Origin: Phycisphaeraceae bacterium
GTDB taxonomy: Bacteria; Planctomycetota; Phycisphaerae; Phycisphaerales; UBA1924
DNA length: 64,000 nt
Reading direction: 5' to 3'
Assembly (NCBI GenBank): GCA_019636795.1
Contig: JAHBWW010000001.1
Coordinates: forward strand, 62,001 to 126,000
Position 1 is the stretch's first letter, and every line of letters begins with the position of its first letter. Under the pieces are notes generated by a model that was not told the DNA's origin, ran no database searches, and saw nothing but the letters and a program-made list of their open reading frames with translations. This document shows, in pieces, positions 53,047 through 61,453 of this stretch. Position numbers and translations under genes: made by a program.

Positions 53047-53762
53047 GCGACGCTCCTGCGGGCTGCTTCGAGGATAACGGATGCGAGTTGAAGGTCGATT
53101 TCGGTGTCGATGTCGATGACGCTGTTGGGCGGGTTGATGATGGCACGGCGGTCGCGGCCGAGGAAGGCGTGTGGCCCGGGCATGACATCGAGGATTCGGA
53201 GTTCGAGCGCGTCGCGGCGGAGCGCGATGATGCCGCCATCGGGCATGTATGCGGGCGGGAGATCCTGCCGACGAAAGACGTTGTTGTTGAGTGTGTCGCC
53301 CTGCCATGGCGTGAGGCGTTGGTGGTCGTCGATGCGAGACATCCACCATGGGTGATGGCGACCGACAGGCGCAACACTCTGGACAGAATCGCAGCCGGTG
53401 CGCTCGAGAAGAGCGAGAGCGTCGTCGATGAGGTTGGGCGGGCGGATCGGGACGTTGCCGTAGAGAATGACGATTGGGCCCGCGAGCGGATCGGAGGCGA
53501 GGGCTTCGCGGGTAGCGGCATCGATGGTTGCCGTGTCGGAGGCTTGTGCGGCAGAGCGGGTGTGCGTTTCGATGTTGTAGCCGTGGGCAATGGCGCGGAG
53601 CTCGGCGGAATCGGAGGAGAACAGGACGCGCGCGAGGCGGCTGGAGGCGAGGGCGGCGTCAAAGGTCCATTCGACGCAGGCGCGGCCACAGATCGGTCGA
53701 AGGTTTTTTGCGGGGAGGCCTTTGCTTCCACCGCGTGCGAGGATGATTGCGGTTGGTTTCAT
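53043..53762 (-). CDS. neuA: CMP-nonulosonate cytidylyltransferase (NeuA family)
   Basis: The 239-residue protein starts AIILARGGSKGLPAKNLRPICGRACVEWTF, the NeuA/PseF nucleotide-binding loop. It continues with VLFSSDSAELRAIA, VILYGNVPIRPPNLIDDAL and PPNSVIDIDTEIDL. It activates a nonulosonic acid to its CMP-linked donor form. The gene starts seven bases after the Maf-like fusion gene's stop and overlaps neuB by four bases. NeuA, NeuB and NeuC alone suffice to go from UDP-GlcNAc to CMP-Neu5Ac; extra enzymes for legionaminate or pseudaminate are absent here. Confidence 0.93.
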   Translation of the reverse strand: MKPTAIILARGGSKGLPAKNLRPICGRACVEWTFDAALASSRLARVLFSSDSAELRAIAHGYNIETHTRSAAQASDTATIDAATREALASDPLAGPIVILYGNVPIRPPNLIDDALALLERTGCDSVQSVAPVGRHHPWWMSRIDDHQRLTPWQGDTLNNNVFRRQDLPPAYMPDGGIIALRRDALELRILDVMPGPHAFLGRDRRAIINPPNSVIDIDTEIDLQLASVILEAARRSVA

Positions 53763-53769
53763 GGGTGAA

Positions 53770-56700
53770 TCAGGCTGCGGCGAGGGCGGAGTCGTCGCGT
53801 GTGGTTTTCTGGTGCAGGCGTTGCCAGAGTGATGCGATGGTTTGTGAGTGGTTTGTGTGGTTGTCGAGGCCGACGATGGAGCCATCGGATCGAATGGTGA
53901 TGGTGGTGCGCGAGATGCGATCGCGGGCAGCTTGTGGCTGCGGGAGAGGCGCGATGCGTCCGTTGGAGTCGATGGTTGGCATGGGGTCAATGACGGCACA
54001 TCCGCACGCGCGGAGCCACCCGTCGTAGAAGATTTCGATTTGTTCGTAGACCGCGTCGCATCGTGTGATGCGTGGCAAGATCCATGGCGAGGGCAAGGAA
54101 GATGGAGCGCGGCTGTTTCGTGTCTGGAGGAGCGTTTCGACGCGTTCCTTGACGCGCTCATAGTCGCCCATGCCGGTGAGAAACTGGTATGTTGGTGCGT
54201 TGGTCGCGAGCACGTCGATGCTGACGACGTCGCACTGGAGATCGAGGACTTGATCCCAGGTGTCACTGGCGAGTGCGGTGCGGAGGTGGGTCGCGAGACC
54301 TCGCTTGTGTGCGGCGGCGGTTATTTCGGCGAGCGATGGGTGGTCGAGCGGGTCGCCCGAGCCGTGAAGGGTCAGGGTGGAGGCCGGGGGCAGTTGCTCG
54401 ATGATGCGCTGAGCGTGTTCGAGTGCGATGGGCTGGCGTGGTGCAAAGCCGAACGAGCGTGCGAGGCTCGCTGCCCATGGGCCTTGCATGGCGCGGCGAG
54501 CGACAAGTTCGAGCGTGATGTGTCGCGGGAGGGCGGGCATTGCGCGGCGAGAGAGAATCGCGTGCGAGAGATCGGCGGCACTTGCGCGCATGGGATCGAG
54601 GTCTGTGAAGGCGCGAGAAAGAAGTGCAGCGTCACCCGGAGAGTCAGGGATGCAGCGCTCCTGAAGGTCGCGAACGACGGAAGGAATGTTGATGCAGACG
54701 GAGCGTGCGATTGGGTCGGCTTGCGGCGCGAAGGGCACGTAGCCGAGCATGGCACCGATGGTGGCCAGGCACCCGGCGCGGTGTTCGTTGTCGGCGAGGT
54801 TGCGCAACGTCGCGCGATCGATAAGCAAGCCGCAAAGCCCGGGTGGAGCCTGTGAAAAGGTAATGCGGTGCCCGTCGGGGTGCTCGGTGTGTCGCTCGAT
54901 GAGGGCGTCGGTGAGGGCGGGGTCGATAGCGCACCAATCGGGGCCGATGATAATGGCGGCGTCGAGGTTGCGTGATTCGACGATATCGGCACATGAAGCG
55001 GGTTCGAGTGCTTCGTCGAAAACGGCAAGGTTGGCGATGCCGCCGCGCCATGTAGTGGGGGTGAATCGGCGTGCGGGTCCGATGGCGTTGATGCGGGCGC
55101 GGAAGCGTGGCAGATCGAGGGGGCCGACGACGACGCGCGCGTGAAGTTCGCCCAGGATGCTGCGCAGGCGTGGCTCGTCGTTGGTGAGGCAGACGATTTC
55201 CTTGAGCCTTCTGCAGGTGAGCAACCGCGCGACGGTCATGGCGAGGGGAGAAAGGCCTGCGATGAGTGGCTCGTCGAGCCTGCGGGGCGTGCCGAGGCCG
55301 CCCTGCTCGAAGTCGATGTGGAGGATTGCGGCGACGCGGCGGCGGCGCGAGGGCGCGGTGTTCATGCCAGGCAGGGCGATGAGGTCGCGCGTGCGCTTGG
55401 TGCCGCCAGCGATGGCGACGGCCGATTCTTCGAGCAGGGCGCAGAGCGTGTCGGCCGCGTCGGCAATCCAGGTGACATTCTCGATATCGCGTTCGAGGCG
55501 GCGCTGCTGGCGCTGGATGTCCGAGAGGCTGGGCTCCATCTCGATGTTGCGGTCGGCGCGGAAGCGGTTGAGCGAGCCGGCCTGGTTGAGGAACTGCGTG
55601 AGATCGAAGGCGGGCTGGAGGGCGGTGACCTCGTCACGAATCTCGTGTATGCGAGGAACAGCGGCGTTGATCTGGTCGAGGGTTGTGCCGGTGCGGGTGA
55701 GGCGGCGCAGAAGCCGTCGCGTTTCGCGGCTCTTCATGGCGATGGTGCGTGCGTCGGCGCGGACCTGCACGAGTCTGCGGCGGACCAGTTCGATGTGTGA
55801 GTCGGTGCGGGCTGGGTACTCCGTCTTCGGGAGACGGTGCGACGGAGCTCCGGCGCAGGCATCGAGGGCGGCAGCGAGAGTCGTGGTGATCGTGTGCTGC
55901 TTAGCGACTCCGCCTTCGGTTGCGTCGATGACGCGCAGGCCCTGGGCCGAATCGGCGAGAAAGTCGCTTTCGAACTGGGCGAGGTAGGTGGCCATCTGTT
56001 CGTCGGTGTAGATGGGGCGGCCGAGGATATCGACCTTGCGACGGAGGAGCGATTTCTGGCGTGCGATTCGTTCCCATTCGAACATTTCGAGTGTGCGGAA
56101 CTCGCTGAGTTCGCTCGCCCAGATATTGTGGATGGCGGCGTGCGCGGAGTAGTACTGGCCGTCGGTGAAACCGAGGTCCTGCCCGATGAGGATGACGGGG
56201 TCGCAGCCGAGGTGTCGGGCGAAGTAGTAGCAAAGGTGTGCGACAGTCGCACCGGGTTTGATGCTGCCCATGCGACGATGGCGGAGGTCGGTATCGGCGA
56301 GGATCGAATCGAGAAGGTCTTCGCCGATGCAACGGATGGTGCCCGGGAAGGCGTCGAGAATGGCGGGATTGGCTTTGGGTTCGACGATGAGTGTGATGCC
56401 TTCGACATCTTTGGCGCTGAGGCCTTCGTAGAACCGCTTGCTGATTTCGTGGTGGTCGAGGGCAGCGACGAAGTGGGGGCGGATGCCGCGCGCCAGCATG
56501 GTGCGCAGGACGGTCTGGACCGCGATGATGACGCACCGATCGCGCACCGCAGGATCGGCCAGGAGTTCAAGATTGCGTTCGAGACTCGGGCCTGCAGCGA
56601 CGACGACGGCGGGCGATCCCGCGCAGATGCCGGCGAGATCGGCAACGCCTTGGCAGTTGACGTAGTGATCGAGATTCATCAGTGCGTTGCGCAGCGTGGT

Positions 56701-57330
56701 CTCGGATTGAACGAGCGTGGTGACGATGGTGGTGCGCAGGGCCTTGAGAACATCGGCCAGGCACCGGCCGAAACGCTCGGCCTGTTCGCCGAGGCGTGGA
56801 ATGCTTGGGGGATGATCGACAAGCCTCACGCCCAGGGCGACGAGCGCTTCGACGCCGGTGAGGGCGTGTGTGATGGCGGCGCCGTCATCGGGTTCGGTGA
56901 GGATGGCGAAGTTGGTCGCGCTGATCCAGTCGGAGTGATCGATGCGTTCGAAAACGGCGCGGAGCAGTTCGAGGTCCGGCTCGAAGCAGAGGAGCGCTCC
57001 GGAGCCGCGCTGTCGCTGTGCGATGGCTTCGAGGTGGTGTCCAAGCCCAAAGCCGAGGACGGCGATTCCGGGATGAGACTTTACATCGACGGAGTCTGCA
57101 AGGGTGCGGGCTTCGGAGAGAGGGCGACGTCGGCTGGCGAGTTGAGTTCCCCCCACGAATCGGGCGGTAGTCACCCCTTCGTCGCTTGTATCGAACTCGA
57201 TATCGGTGCGTGGCTGTACCAGTCGGAGGCGTGCTGCGAGTTGTGGACAGGTGCGTGCCAAAGCGGCAAGGTTCCGATCGAGAACCGAGGATTGATCGAG
57301 CGTGAAGGGGTCTGCCTGAAAGAAGTCCAT
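53770..57330 (-). CDS. Maf/MptE-like protein fused to SpsF-like and degenerate radical-SAM-like regions
   Basis: The ATG at 57330 has GGAGG four bases upstream, giving 1186 residues. Residues about 1-230 resemble the Maf N-terminal domain (VAVLGFGLGHHLEAI), and about 235-480 the MAF_flag10/MptE-like region (AVVVAAGPSLERNLELL, HFVAALDHHEISKRFY, LIGQDLGFTDGQYYS). Residues 510-650 are charged and helical. From 665 a nucleotidyltransferase-like part resembling SpsF is seen (VAAILHIDFEQGGLGTP, AAIIIGPDWCAIDP, HRITFSQAPPGLCG), and from 935 a radical-SAM-like barrel (LTLHGSGDPLDHP, then PRITRCDAV, FYDGWLRACGC). The N-terminal CxxxCxxC cluster motif of radical SAM enzymes is absent. Maf proteins attach nonulosonic acids to flagellins. 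It heads the neuA-neuB-neuC operon. Confidence 0.8.
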   Translation of the reverse strand: MDFFQADPFTLDQSSVLDRNLAALARTCPQLAARLRLVQPRTDIEFDTSDEGVTTARFVGGTQLASRRRPLSEARTLADSVDVKSHPGIAVLGFGLGHHLEAIAQRQRGSGALLCFEPDLELLRAVFERIDHSDWISATNFAILTEPDDGAAITHALTGVEALVALGVRLVDHPPSIPRLGEQAERFGRCLADVLKALRTTIVTTLVQSETTLRNALMNLDHYVNCQGVADLAGICAGSPAVVVAAGPSLERNLELLADPAVRDRCVIIAVQTVLRTMLARGIRPHFVAALDHHEISKRFYEGLSAKDVEGITLIVEPKANPAILDAFPGTIRCIGEDLLDSILADTDLRHRRMGSIKPGATVAHLCYYFARHLGCDPVILIGQDLGFTDGQYYSAHAAIHNIWASELSEFRTLEMFEWERIARQKSLLRRKVDILGRPIYTDEQMATYLAQFESDFLADSAQGLRVIDATEGGVAKQHTITTTLAAALDACAGAPSHRLPKTEYPARTDSHIELVRRRLVQVRADARTIAMKSRETRRLLRRLTRTGTTLDQINAAVPRIHEIRDEVTALQPAFDLTQFLNQAGSLNRFRADRNIEMEPSLSDIQRQQRRLERDIENVTWIADAADTLCALLEESAVAIAGGTKRTRDLIALPGMNTAPSRRRRVAAILHIDFEQGGLGTPRRLDEPLIAGLSPLAMTVARLLTCRRLKEIVCLTNDEPRLRSILGELHARVVVGPLDLPRFRARINAIGPARRFTPTTWRGGIANLAVFDEALEPASCADIVESRNLDAAIIIGPDWCAIDPALTDALIERHTEHPDGHRITFSQAPPGLCGLLIDRATLRNLADNEHRAGCLATIGAMLGYVPFAPQADPIARSVCINIPSVVRDLQERCIPDSPGDAALLSRAFTDLDPMRASAADLSHAILSRRAMPALPRHITLELVARRAMQGPWAASLARSFGFAPRQPIALEHAQRIIEQLPPASTLTLHGSGDPLDHPSLAEITAAAHKRGLATHLRTALASDTWDQVLDLQCDVVSIDVLATNAPTYQFLTGMGDYERVKERVETLLQTRNSRAPSSLPSPWILPRITRCDAVYEQIEIFYDGWLRACGCAVIDPMPTIDSNGRIAPLPQPQAARDRISRTTITIRSDGSIVGLDNHTNHSQTIASLWQRLHQKTTRDDSALAAA

Positions 57331-57429
57331 GAAACCTCCGGAGCGCAAAGGGTGCGCGTGAGTGGGTGTCGGCAGTCTGATCGGACCTGTCGCGTGCTGG
57401 GCGTTAGGATGATGGGTGTGGAGACACGA

Positions 57430-58068
57430 ATGTCGGCAGTTCTTGCGCAACTAAATCTGTTTGAGGGGGCTTCGGTTCCACCGCTGCCTTCTTCGCCGCT
57501 GATCGAGCGGATCTTGCTTGACAACCCCTGGCCGACCGTGGTGGCGGTGATGCTGGTTGGGGTGGTGGGGTTTCTGATTCTCAATCAACGCGGGCGGGCC
57601 AGACACGGACTGGTGGTGTTCGGGGTCGCGCTGGCGGTGGCGGCGGGGGCGTTCGTTTGCGCGATGGTGGTGGAGACGGATCGCGAAGCGATGAAACAAA
57701 GGTCGCGCGAACTGATCGGAGCGGTGGCGCGCGTCGAGGTCGAATTGCTCGAGGAGCTGCTCGATGAGGATCTGGAGTTGAATGTGACGCGAGTGGGCCG
57801 AGGGGTGGGAAAAGCGCAGACGATCGCTGCGGTGCGGAGCTACCTCGGGTCGGTCTACCCGGTGCGCGAGCACACGATTCTGGAACTTCAGTCGACGCTT
57901 GATGGGCCGAGGCTCGGCCGGACGCAAGTGCGCGTGCGCGTGACGAGCGATGTCGGGGTGCTGCCGAGTTGGTGGCGCATTGATTGGCTGCGGGAGACAG
58001 ACGGGACGTGGCGTGCCCGACGGATCGAGGCGCTGTGGATACCGGGCGTTTCAAGGCCTGGCGGATAA
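57430..58068 (+). CDS. Hypothetical membrane protein with SnoaL-like tail
   Basis: I use the ATG at 57430, with GGAG six bases upstream (212 residues). Two membrane segments (WPTVVAVMLVGVVGFLIL and GLVVFGVALAVAAGAFVCAM) come first. A soluble C-terminal domain of about 125 residues follows (ELIGAVARVEVELLEELLDEDLELNV ... WRIDWLRETDGTWRARRIEAL), whose cone-like layout recalls NTF2/SnoaL folds; this resemblance is weak. The function is unknown. The gene is divergent from the Maf fusion gene and convergent with a lipoprotein gene. Confidence 0.75.
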   Translation: MSAVLAQLNLFEGASVPPLPSSPLIERILLDNPWPTVVAVMLVGVVGFLILNQRGRARHGLVVFGVALAVAAGAFVCAMVVETDREAMKQRSRELIGAVARVEVELLEELLDEDLELNVTRVGRGVGKAQTIAAVRSYLGSVYPVREHTILELQSTLDGPRLGRTQVRVRVTSDVGVLPSWWRIDWLRETDGTWRARRIEALWIPGVSRPGG

Positions 58069-58130
58069 CGGCGCGGCGGATCTGTCAGGTGCAGTGAATG
58101 CGTGCACTTGAATGTAGAGAGACAAACGCT

Positions 58131-59084
58131 TCAGTTCTTGGGAATTGCGACGAGGAAGCTGGATTGCTCGCGTTGCGAGCGGCCTCCGGTGCTGGTGCGT
58201 GTGGTTTCGAGAATGGTGCGACCATTGAGCAGGTTGAATGGGTGTCGCGTTCTGGTCGAGGCGAGGCGCGGGCTTTCGATCGGGAAGCCATCCTGAACGT
58301 CGTGATCGTCTTCGCCAAAGATGCCGATGGTGACCATACTGCGATTCGGGCCGTGGTAGTAGAAAGCCTGCTCGCCGGATTGTCGGAGCGCGACGACGGC
58401 CTTCTCGGCGATTTGGCGGATCTCGGCTTGCTCTGCGGGGGTTGGAACTCGGCCATCTTCGCGGCTGTAGACGGCGATCTGAAGGGTGTAGACGGCACGC
58501 TTGCCGTGCTCGGCGTGGACATTGCGGAGGTCGTAGGCGGGAATTGAGCCACGCGAAAGTTCGCCGGAGGGAGGGACGAGAAATGCGTTTTCGTAGAGGC
58601 GCGAGCCATCGACCTGGATGTCCTGAACGCGCTGAAGTTCGGCGCGAACAATGGGATCGGTTGGGTTGCGGAAGCTTCCGACAGCGATAATTTTCTTGCC
58701 TGCCCGGTCCATGATGAAGGCATCGGGAAGCCTCCCGATGGTGCGGACCTGCTGGAGGAGGATCTCGGCATGTGCGGGGTCGTCGGTAGGAAGTGCTGCG
58801 AGAACGATGGTCCAGGCGGAGGGCCCCGCGTTTGAGGGGATGCGGATGGTTTCCTCGCCTTGGTCACCCCCCCATGTCGTACCCGGGGAAGTTGTGGGTC
58901 GGCCGAAGACGTCGGTGACGGCCTGTGGGGGTTTTTTCTCGCGCGGCTGTGACGAGCTGCACCCTGGGAGGCTGGATGCGAGTAAGAGTAGGGTACAGGT
59001 AACAAGCCGTTTGGATACGGAAGTGTATCCCCGCTGTTTGGGGGTGCTAACTTGCGAAGTTTCATGTACTTGCGCGATGAACAT
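58131..59084 (-). CDS. Hypothetical lipoprotein with two SPOR-like repeats
   Basis: The frame extends upstream to a TTG at 59150; I use the ATG at 59084 (317 residues) because it lies just before the signal. The signal RLVTCTLLLLASSLPGC ends in a lipobox with the lipidated cysteine near residue 42. Two segments look alike: WTIVLAALPTDDPAHAEILLQQVRTIGRLP ... IIAVGSF, and YTLQIAVYSRED ... AEKAVVALRQSGEQAFYYHG ... MVTIGIF. That layout is suggestive of SPOR-type peptidoglycan-binding repeats, which bind bare glycan strands at division sites. The evidence is pattern only. Confidence 0.65.
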   Translation of the reverse strand: MFIAQVHETSQVSTPKQRGYTSVSKRLVTCTLLLLASSLPGCSSSQPREKKPPQAVTDVFGRPTTSPGTTWGGDQGEETIRIPSNAGPSAWTIVLAALPTDDPAHAEILLQQVRTIGRLPDAFIMDRAGKKIIAVGSFRNPTDPIVRAELQRVQDIQVDGSRLYENAFLVPPSGELSRGSIPAYDLRNVHAEHGKRAVYTLQIAVYSREDGRVPTPAEQAEIRQIAEKAVVALRQSGEQAFYYHGPNRSMVTIGIFGEDDHDVQDGFPIESPRLASTRTRHPFNLLNGRTILETTRTSTGGRSQREQSSFLVAIPKN

Positions 59085-59213
59085 AGAAGAAATTATGCAG
59101 CAGTGCGGGTGATTGGGTCGATGAGTGTGCGCCACGGGGAATCGAAGCAATCCATTGAAGAGATACGACTGGGCCGGGTGTGGGATGCACCTGTCTTGAC
59201 TTAGGGGGACACG

Positions 59214-59498
59214 ATGGAATCTTACGGACCAATTGGCAGGGTGGGTTCAGAACGGTTGTTTCGTGAGGTGCCGGGGCGGTCGGAACGCGCGGTGCCCCCG
59301 ACGTCGATCGTGAGGCCTGGAGACAGAGTTGAGATCAGTGCGCAAGCGAGTGGGGGTTTTGAGCCTTCCGCGGGTCGGGTAAGGGTTGAGTTGGTGGAAC
59401 GGGTGCAGCAGGAGATTCGTGCGGGGTCGTATGAGTCCGAGTCGCGGCTCAATGAGGCTGCGGATGCACTGTTCGAGCGGCTGCGTCTGATGTTTTGA
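59214..59498 (+). CDS. flgM: FlgM-like anti-sigma factor
   Basis: The 94-residue protein follows GGGGG by five bases. The second half resembles FlgM: DRVEISAQAS, then VRVELVERVQQEIRAGSYESESRLNEAADALFERLRLMF, where FlgM has a 'R...v..lr..I..G.Y' helix and an 'iA..l' helix binding sigma-28. The N-terminal half is disordered, as in FlgM. FlgM blocks sigma-28 until the flagellar hook is complete and it is exported. Neither flagellar genes nor sigma-28 are in the window. Confidence is moderate because the protein is short and low in unique residues. Confidence 0.65.
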   Translation: MESYGPIGRVGSERLFREVPGRSERAVPPTSIVRPGDRVEISAQASGGFEPSAGRVRVELVERVQQEIRAGSYESESRLNEAADALFERLRLMF

Positions 59499-59501
59499 GA
59501 T

Positions 59502-60488
59502 TCAAGCCTGAACACTGGCGAGTCGCTGGCGTGCGAGGAGCGCGGCTCCGATAACTCCGGCGTCGTCGTCGAGTTTGCTGACGACAACATCGACGGTCTT
59601 GGCGACTGCGGGGAAGGCGGCTCGCTGTACACCCAATCGCACGCGATCGACGAAGAGATCCTGAAGCGCTTCGGTGAGTCCGCCGCCGAGAATGATGCGT
59701 TCGAGACTGAGCAAGGTGGTGATGCTTCCGAGCGCCATGCCCAGGCGGTCGGCGGCGTCGTCGATGACTTCGATGACGAGTTCATCACCTTTGCGATAGG
59801 CATCGGCGAGGGTCTTGGATTTGATTTTGGGGAATTTGTCGCCGAGGAGTTCGGGGATCATGGATTTGCGGTTGGTGCGGATGAGGTGGAGGACGCGATC
59901 GACGACGGCGGAGCGGGAGCAGATGTTCTCGATGGTGCGCGAGCCTGGCGGGTTGTTGGGGTAGAGGAGCATGTGCCCGAGTTCGCCGGCCGAGAAGTGG
60001 TGGCCATAGAAGAGTTTTCCGTCGAGGATAAGCCCGCCTCCGACACCGGTTCCGATCCATGCTCCGATGAGGTTTCGTGACCCGATGCCGGCGCCGTGGT
60101 GTGCTTCGCCATAGACGGCGACGTTGACATCGTTGTCGAGGACGACGGGCATGCCGAGGCGTTCCATGAGCAGTTCGCCGACCGGGGCCATGGTCCAACG
60201 GAGATTGACGGCTTCGCGCACGATTCCTGCGACAGGGTCGACGGGGCCGGGCGCTCCGAGGCCGAGGGCGATGAGGTCGGCCATCTGGACTTGGGCGTCC
60301 TTGGCAGCGGCACGGATGCCGAGGACGATGCGGTCGAGGATGACTTCCATTCCCTGGTCGGTGGGGGTCTTGTCTTTGGCGCGGCCGAGGATGCGTCCGC
60401 GATGATCGACGATGCCGAACTGGATGTTGGTTCCGCCAAGGTCAACACCTGCGATGAGGCCTTGGGGGAGATCGGGTGTGGTCGTCAT
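59502..60488 (-). CDS. ROK-family sugar kinase
   Basis: I use the ATG at 60488, with AGGAG eight bases upstream (328 residues). The N-terminus IAGVDLGGTNIQFGIVDHRG is the phosphate-binding loop of the ROK/ASKHA fold. Later come GAPGPVD, VVLDNDVNVAVYGEAHHGAG, IGTGVGGGLILDGKLFYG and AGELGHM, and C-terminally IILGGGLTEAL. The usual ROK zinc-binding motif (CxCGxxGC) after the GELGHM histidine is missing: the segment reads LLYPNNPPGSRTIENICSRS. The family includes glucokinases and ManNAc kinases; the substrate is open. It follows ispE by 19 bases and probably shares its transcript. Confidence 0.9.
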   Translation of the reverse strand: MTTTPDLPQGLIAGVDLGGTNIQFGIVDHRGRILGRAKDKTPTDQGMEVILDRIVLGIRAAAKDAQVQMADLIALGLGAPGPVDPVAGIVREAVNLRWTMAPVGELLMERLGMPVVLDNDVNVAVYGEAHHGAGIGSRNLIGAWIGTGVGGGLILDGKLFYGHHFSAGELGHMLLYPNNPPGSRTIENICSRSAVVDRVLHLIRTNRKSMIPELLGDKFPKIKSKTLADAYRKGDELVIEVIDDAADRLGMALGSITTLLSLERIILGGGLTEALQDLFVDRVRLGVQRAAFPAVAKTVDVVVSKLDDDAGVIGAALLARQRLASVQA

Positions 60489-60507
60489 GCGTTGCGCTCC
60501 TGCGGAA

Positions 60508-61389
60508 TCAATCGGTCGGTGCAAGGGTATGGGTGGAAAGGATGATGCACTCGGGGAGCGCGCGGGCCAGAGTGCTGGCGTGGTCGGCGGGCGCGATCGC
60601 AAAGAGGGCGCTTCCGCTGCCGGAGAGGTGGACCGGAGCACTCAGGGCGTGCGTGGCGCGGGCGTGAATGTGGGTCAGTTGCGGTGCGACGAGTTGAGCC
60701 GCAGGCCAAAGATCGTTGAAGAGTTGTTGTGTGTCGGCGGTGCGCGCGATGGTGCAAGCGTGGTCGAGGTGGGCGGGTTGATAAGCCAGAGTATCGAAGG
60801 TGCGATAGACGGCGGGAGTGTGGCAGGCGAAGGGTGGCAGGATGAGGAGGATGGGGAGTTGGAGTGGCGGAAGTCGTTCGATTTGTTCGCCGAGGCCTGT
60901 GACCAGAGCGGGGCGTGGGGGTTGGTCATCGATGAAAAATGCGATGTCTGAACCAAGGTTGCTTGCGATGCGAGCCAGGGTGATGTGGGGAATGTTGAGT
61001 TCGAAGAGTTGGTTGAGGGCGAGGAGAGTTGAGGCGGCGTTTGATGAGCCGCCGCCCAGGCCTGTGCCGGGGGGGATGTGCTTGGTGAGGTCGAGGTGTA
61101 TGGGGAGCGTGCGGGAGAGGAATTGTTCGAGCGCGCGGTGTGCACGGACTGCGAGGTCGTGGTCAATGGGCCAGTCGACAGGTTGACGGTCGGCACGTGT
61201 GATGGTGTAGTGCGAGGAGGCGGACTGGGCGAGGCGGGTGACCGAAAGCGTGTCGGCGAGCGCGATAGGCGCGAACCATGAGGCGATGGGGTGCATGCCG
61301 GCGCGGGGGTGATCGGGCGGGAGCGGCTGACCAACGGCGAGAGCGAGGTTTATTTTGGCCGGGCAGGGCCAGGCGAGCGCGTCGGGCAT
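60508..61389 (-). CDS. ispE: 4-diphosphocytidyl-2-C-methyl-D-erythritol kinase
   Basis: The 293-residue protein has CPAKINLALAVG at the start and the GHMP-kinase ATP loop HIPPGTGLGGGSSNAASTLLALN, with GSDIAFFI after it and the third motif LSGSGSALFAI near the C-terminus. IspE phosphorylates the 2-hydroxyl of 4-diphosphocytidyl-methylerythritol in the non-mevalonate isoprenoid pathway. The length is typical (E. coli 283). It is divergent from the Nif3-like gene; there is no clear ribosome-binding site. Confidence 0.95.
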   Translation of the reverse strand: MPDALAWPCPAKINLALAVGQPLPPDHPRAGMHPIASWFAPIALADTLSVTRLAQSASSHYTITRADRQPVDWPIDHDLAVRAHRALEQFLSRTLPIHLDLTKHIPPGTGLGGGSSNAASTLLALNQLFELNIPHITLARIASNLGSDIAFFIDDQPPRPALVTGLGEQIERLPPLQLPILLILPPFACHTPAVYRTFDTLAYQPAHLDHACTIARTADTQQLFNDLWPAAQLVAPQLTHIHARATHALSAPVHLSGSGSALFAIAPADHASTLARALPECIILSTHTLAPTD

Positions 61390-61453
61390 GAGAGTAGATG
61401 GTAGAGGATTGGAGGCGGCGTCGTTTTCCTATACTGTGGGATCGGAGGCACGC

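Noticed and set aside
52103-53731. Long minus-strand frame opposite or overlapping neuB and neuA
   Set aside because: It lies in another frame over neuB and neuA, which have strong motifs. Its composition is Ser/Pro/Arg-rich with no domain.
55837-57429. Long plus-strand frame (743 codons) ending in the small membrane-protein gene
   Set aside because: Only its last 213 codons (from 57430) look like a gene with a ribosome-binding site. The rest is antisense to the Maf-like fusion.
58086-58110. Hairpin CAGGTGCA/TGCACTTG between two convergent genes as a terminator
   Set aside because: There is no T tract on either strand and one G-T pair in a short stem. It may be a chance dyad.
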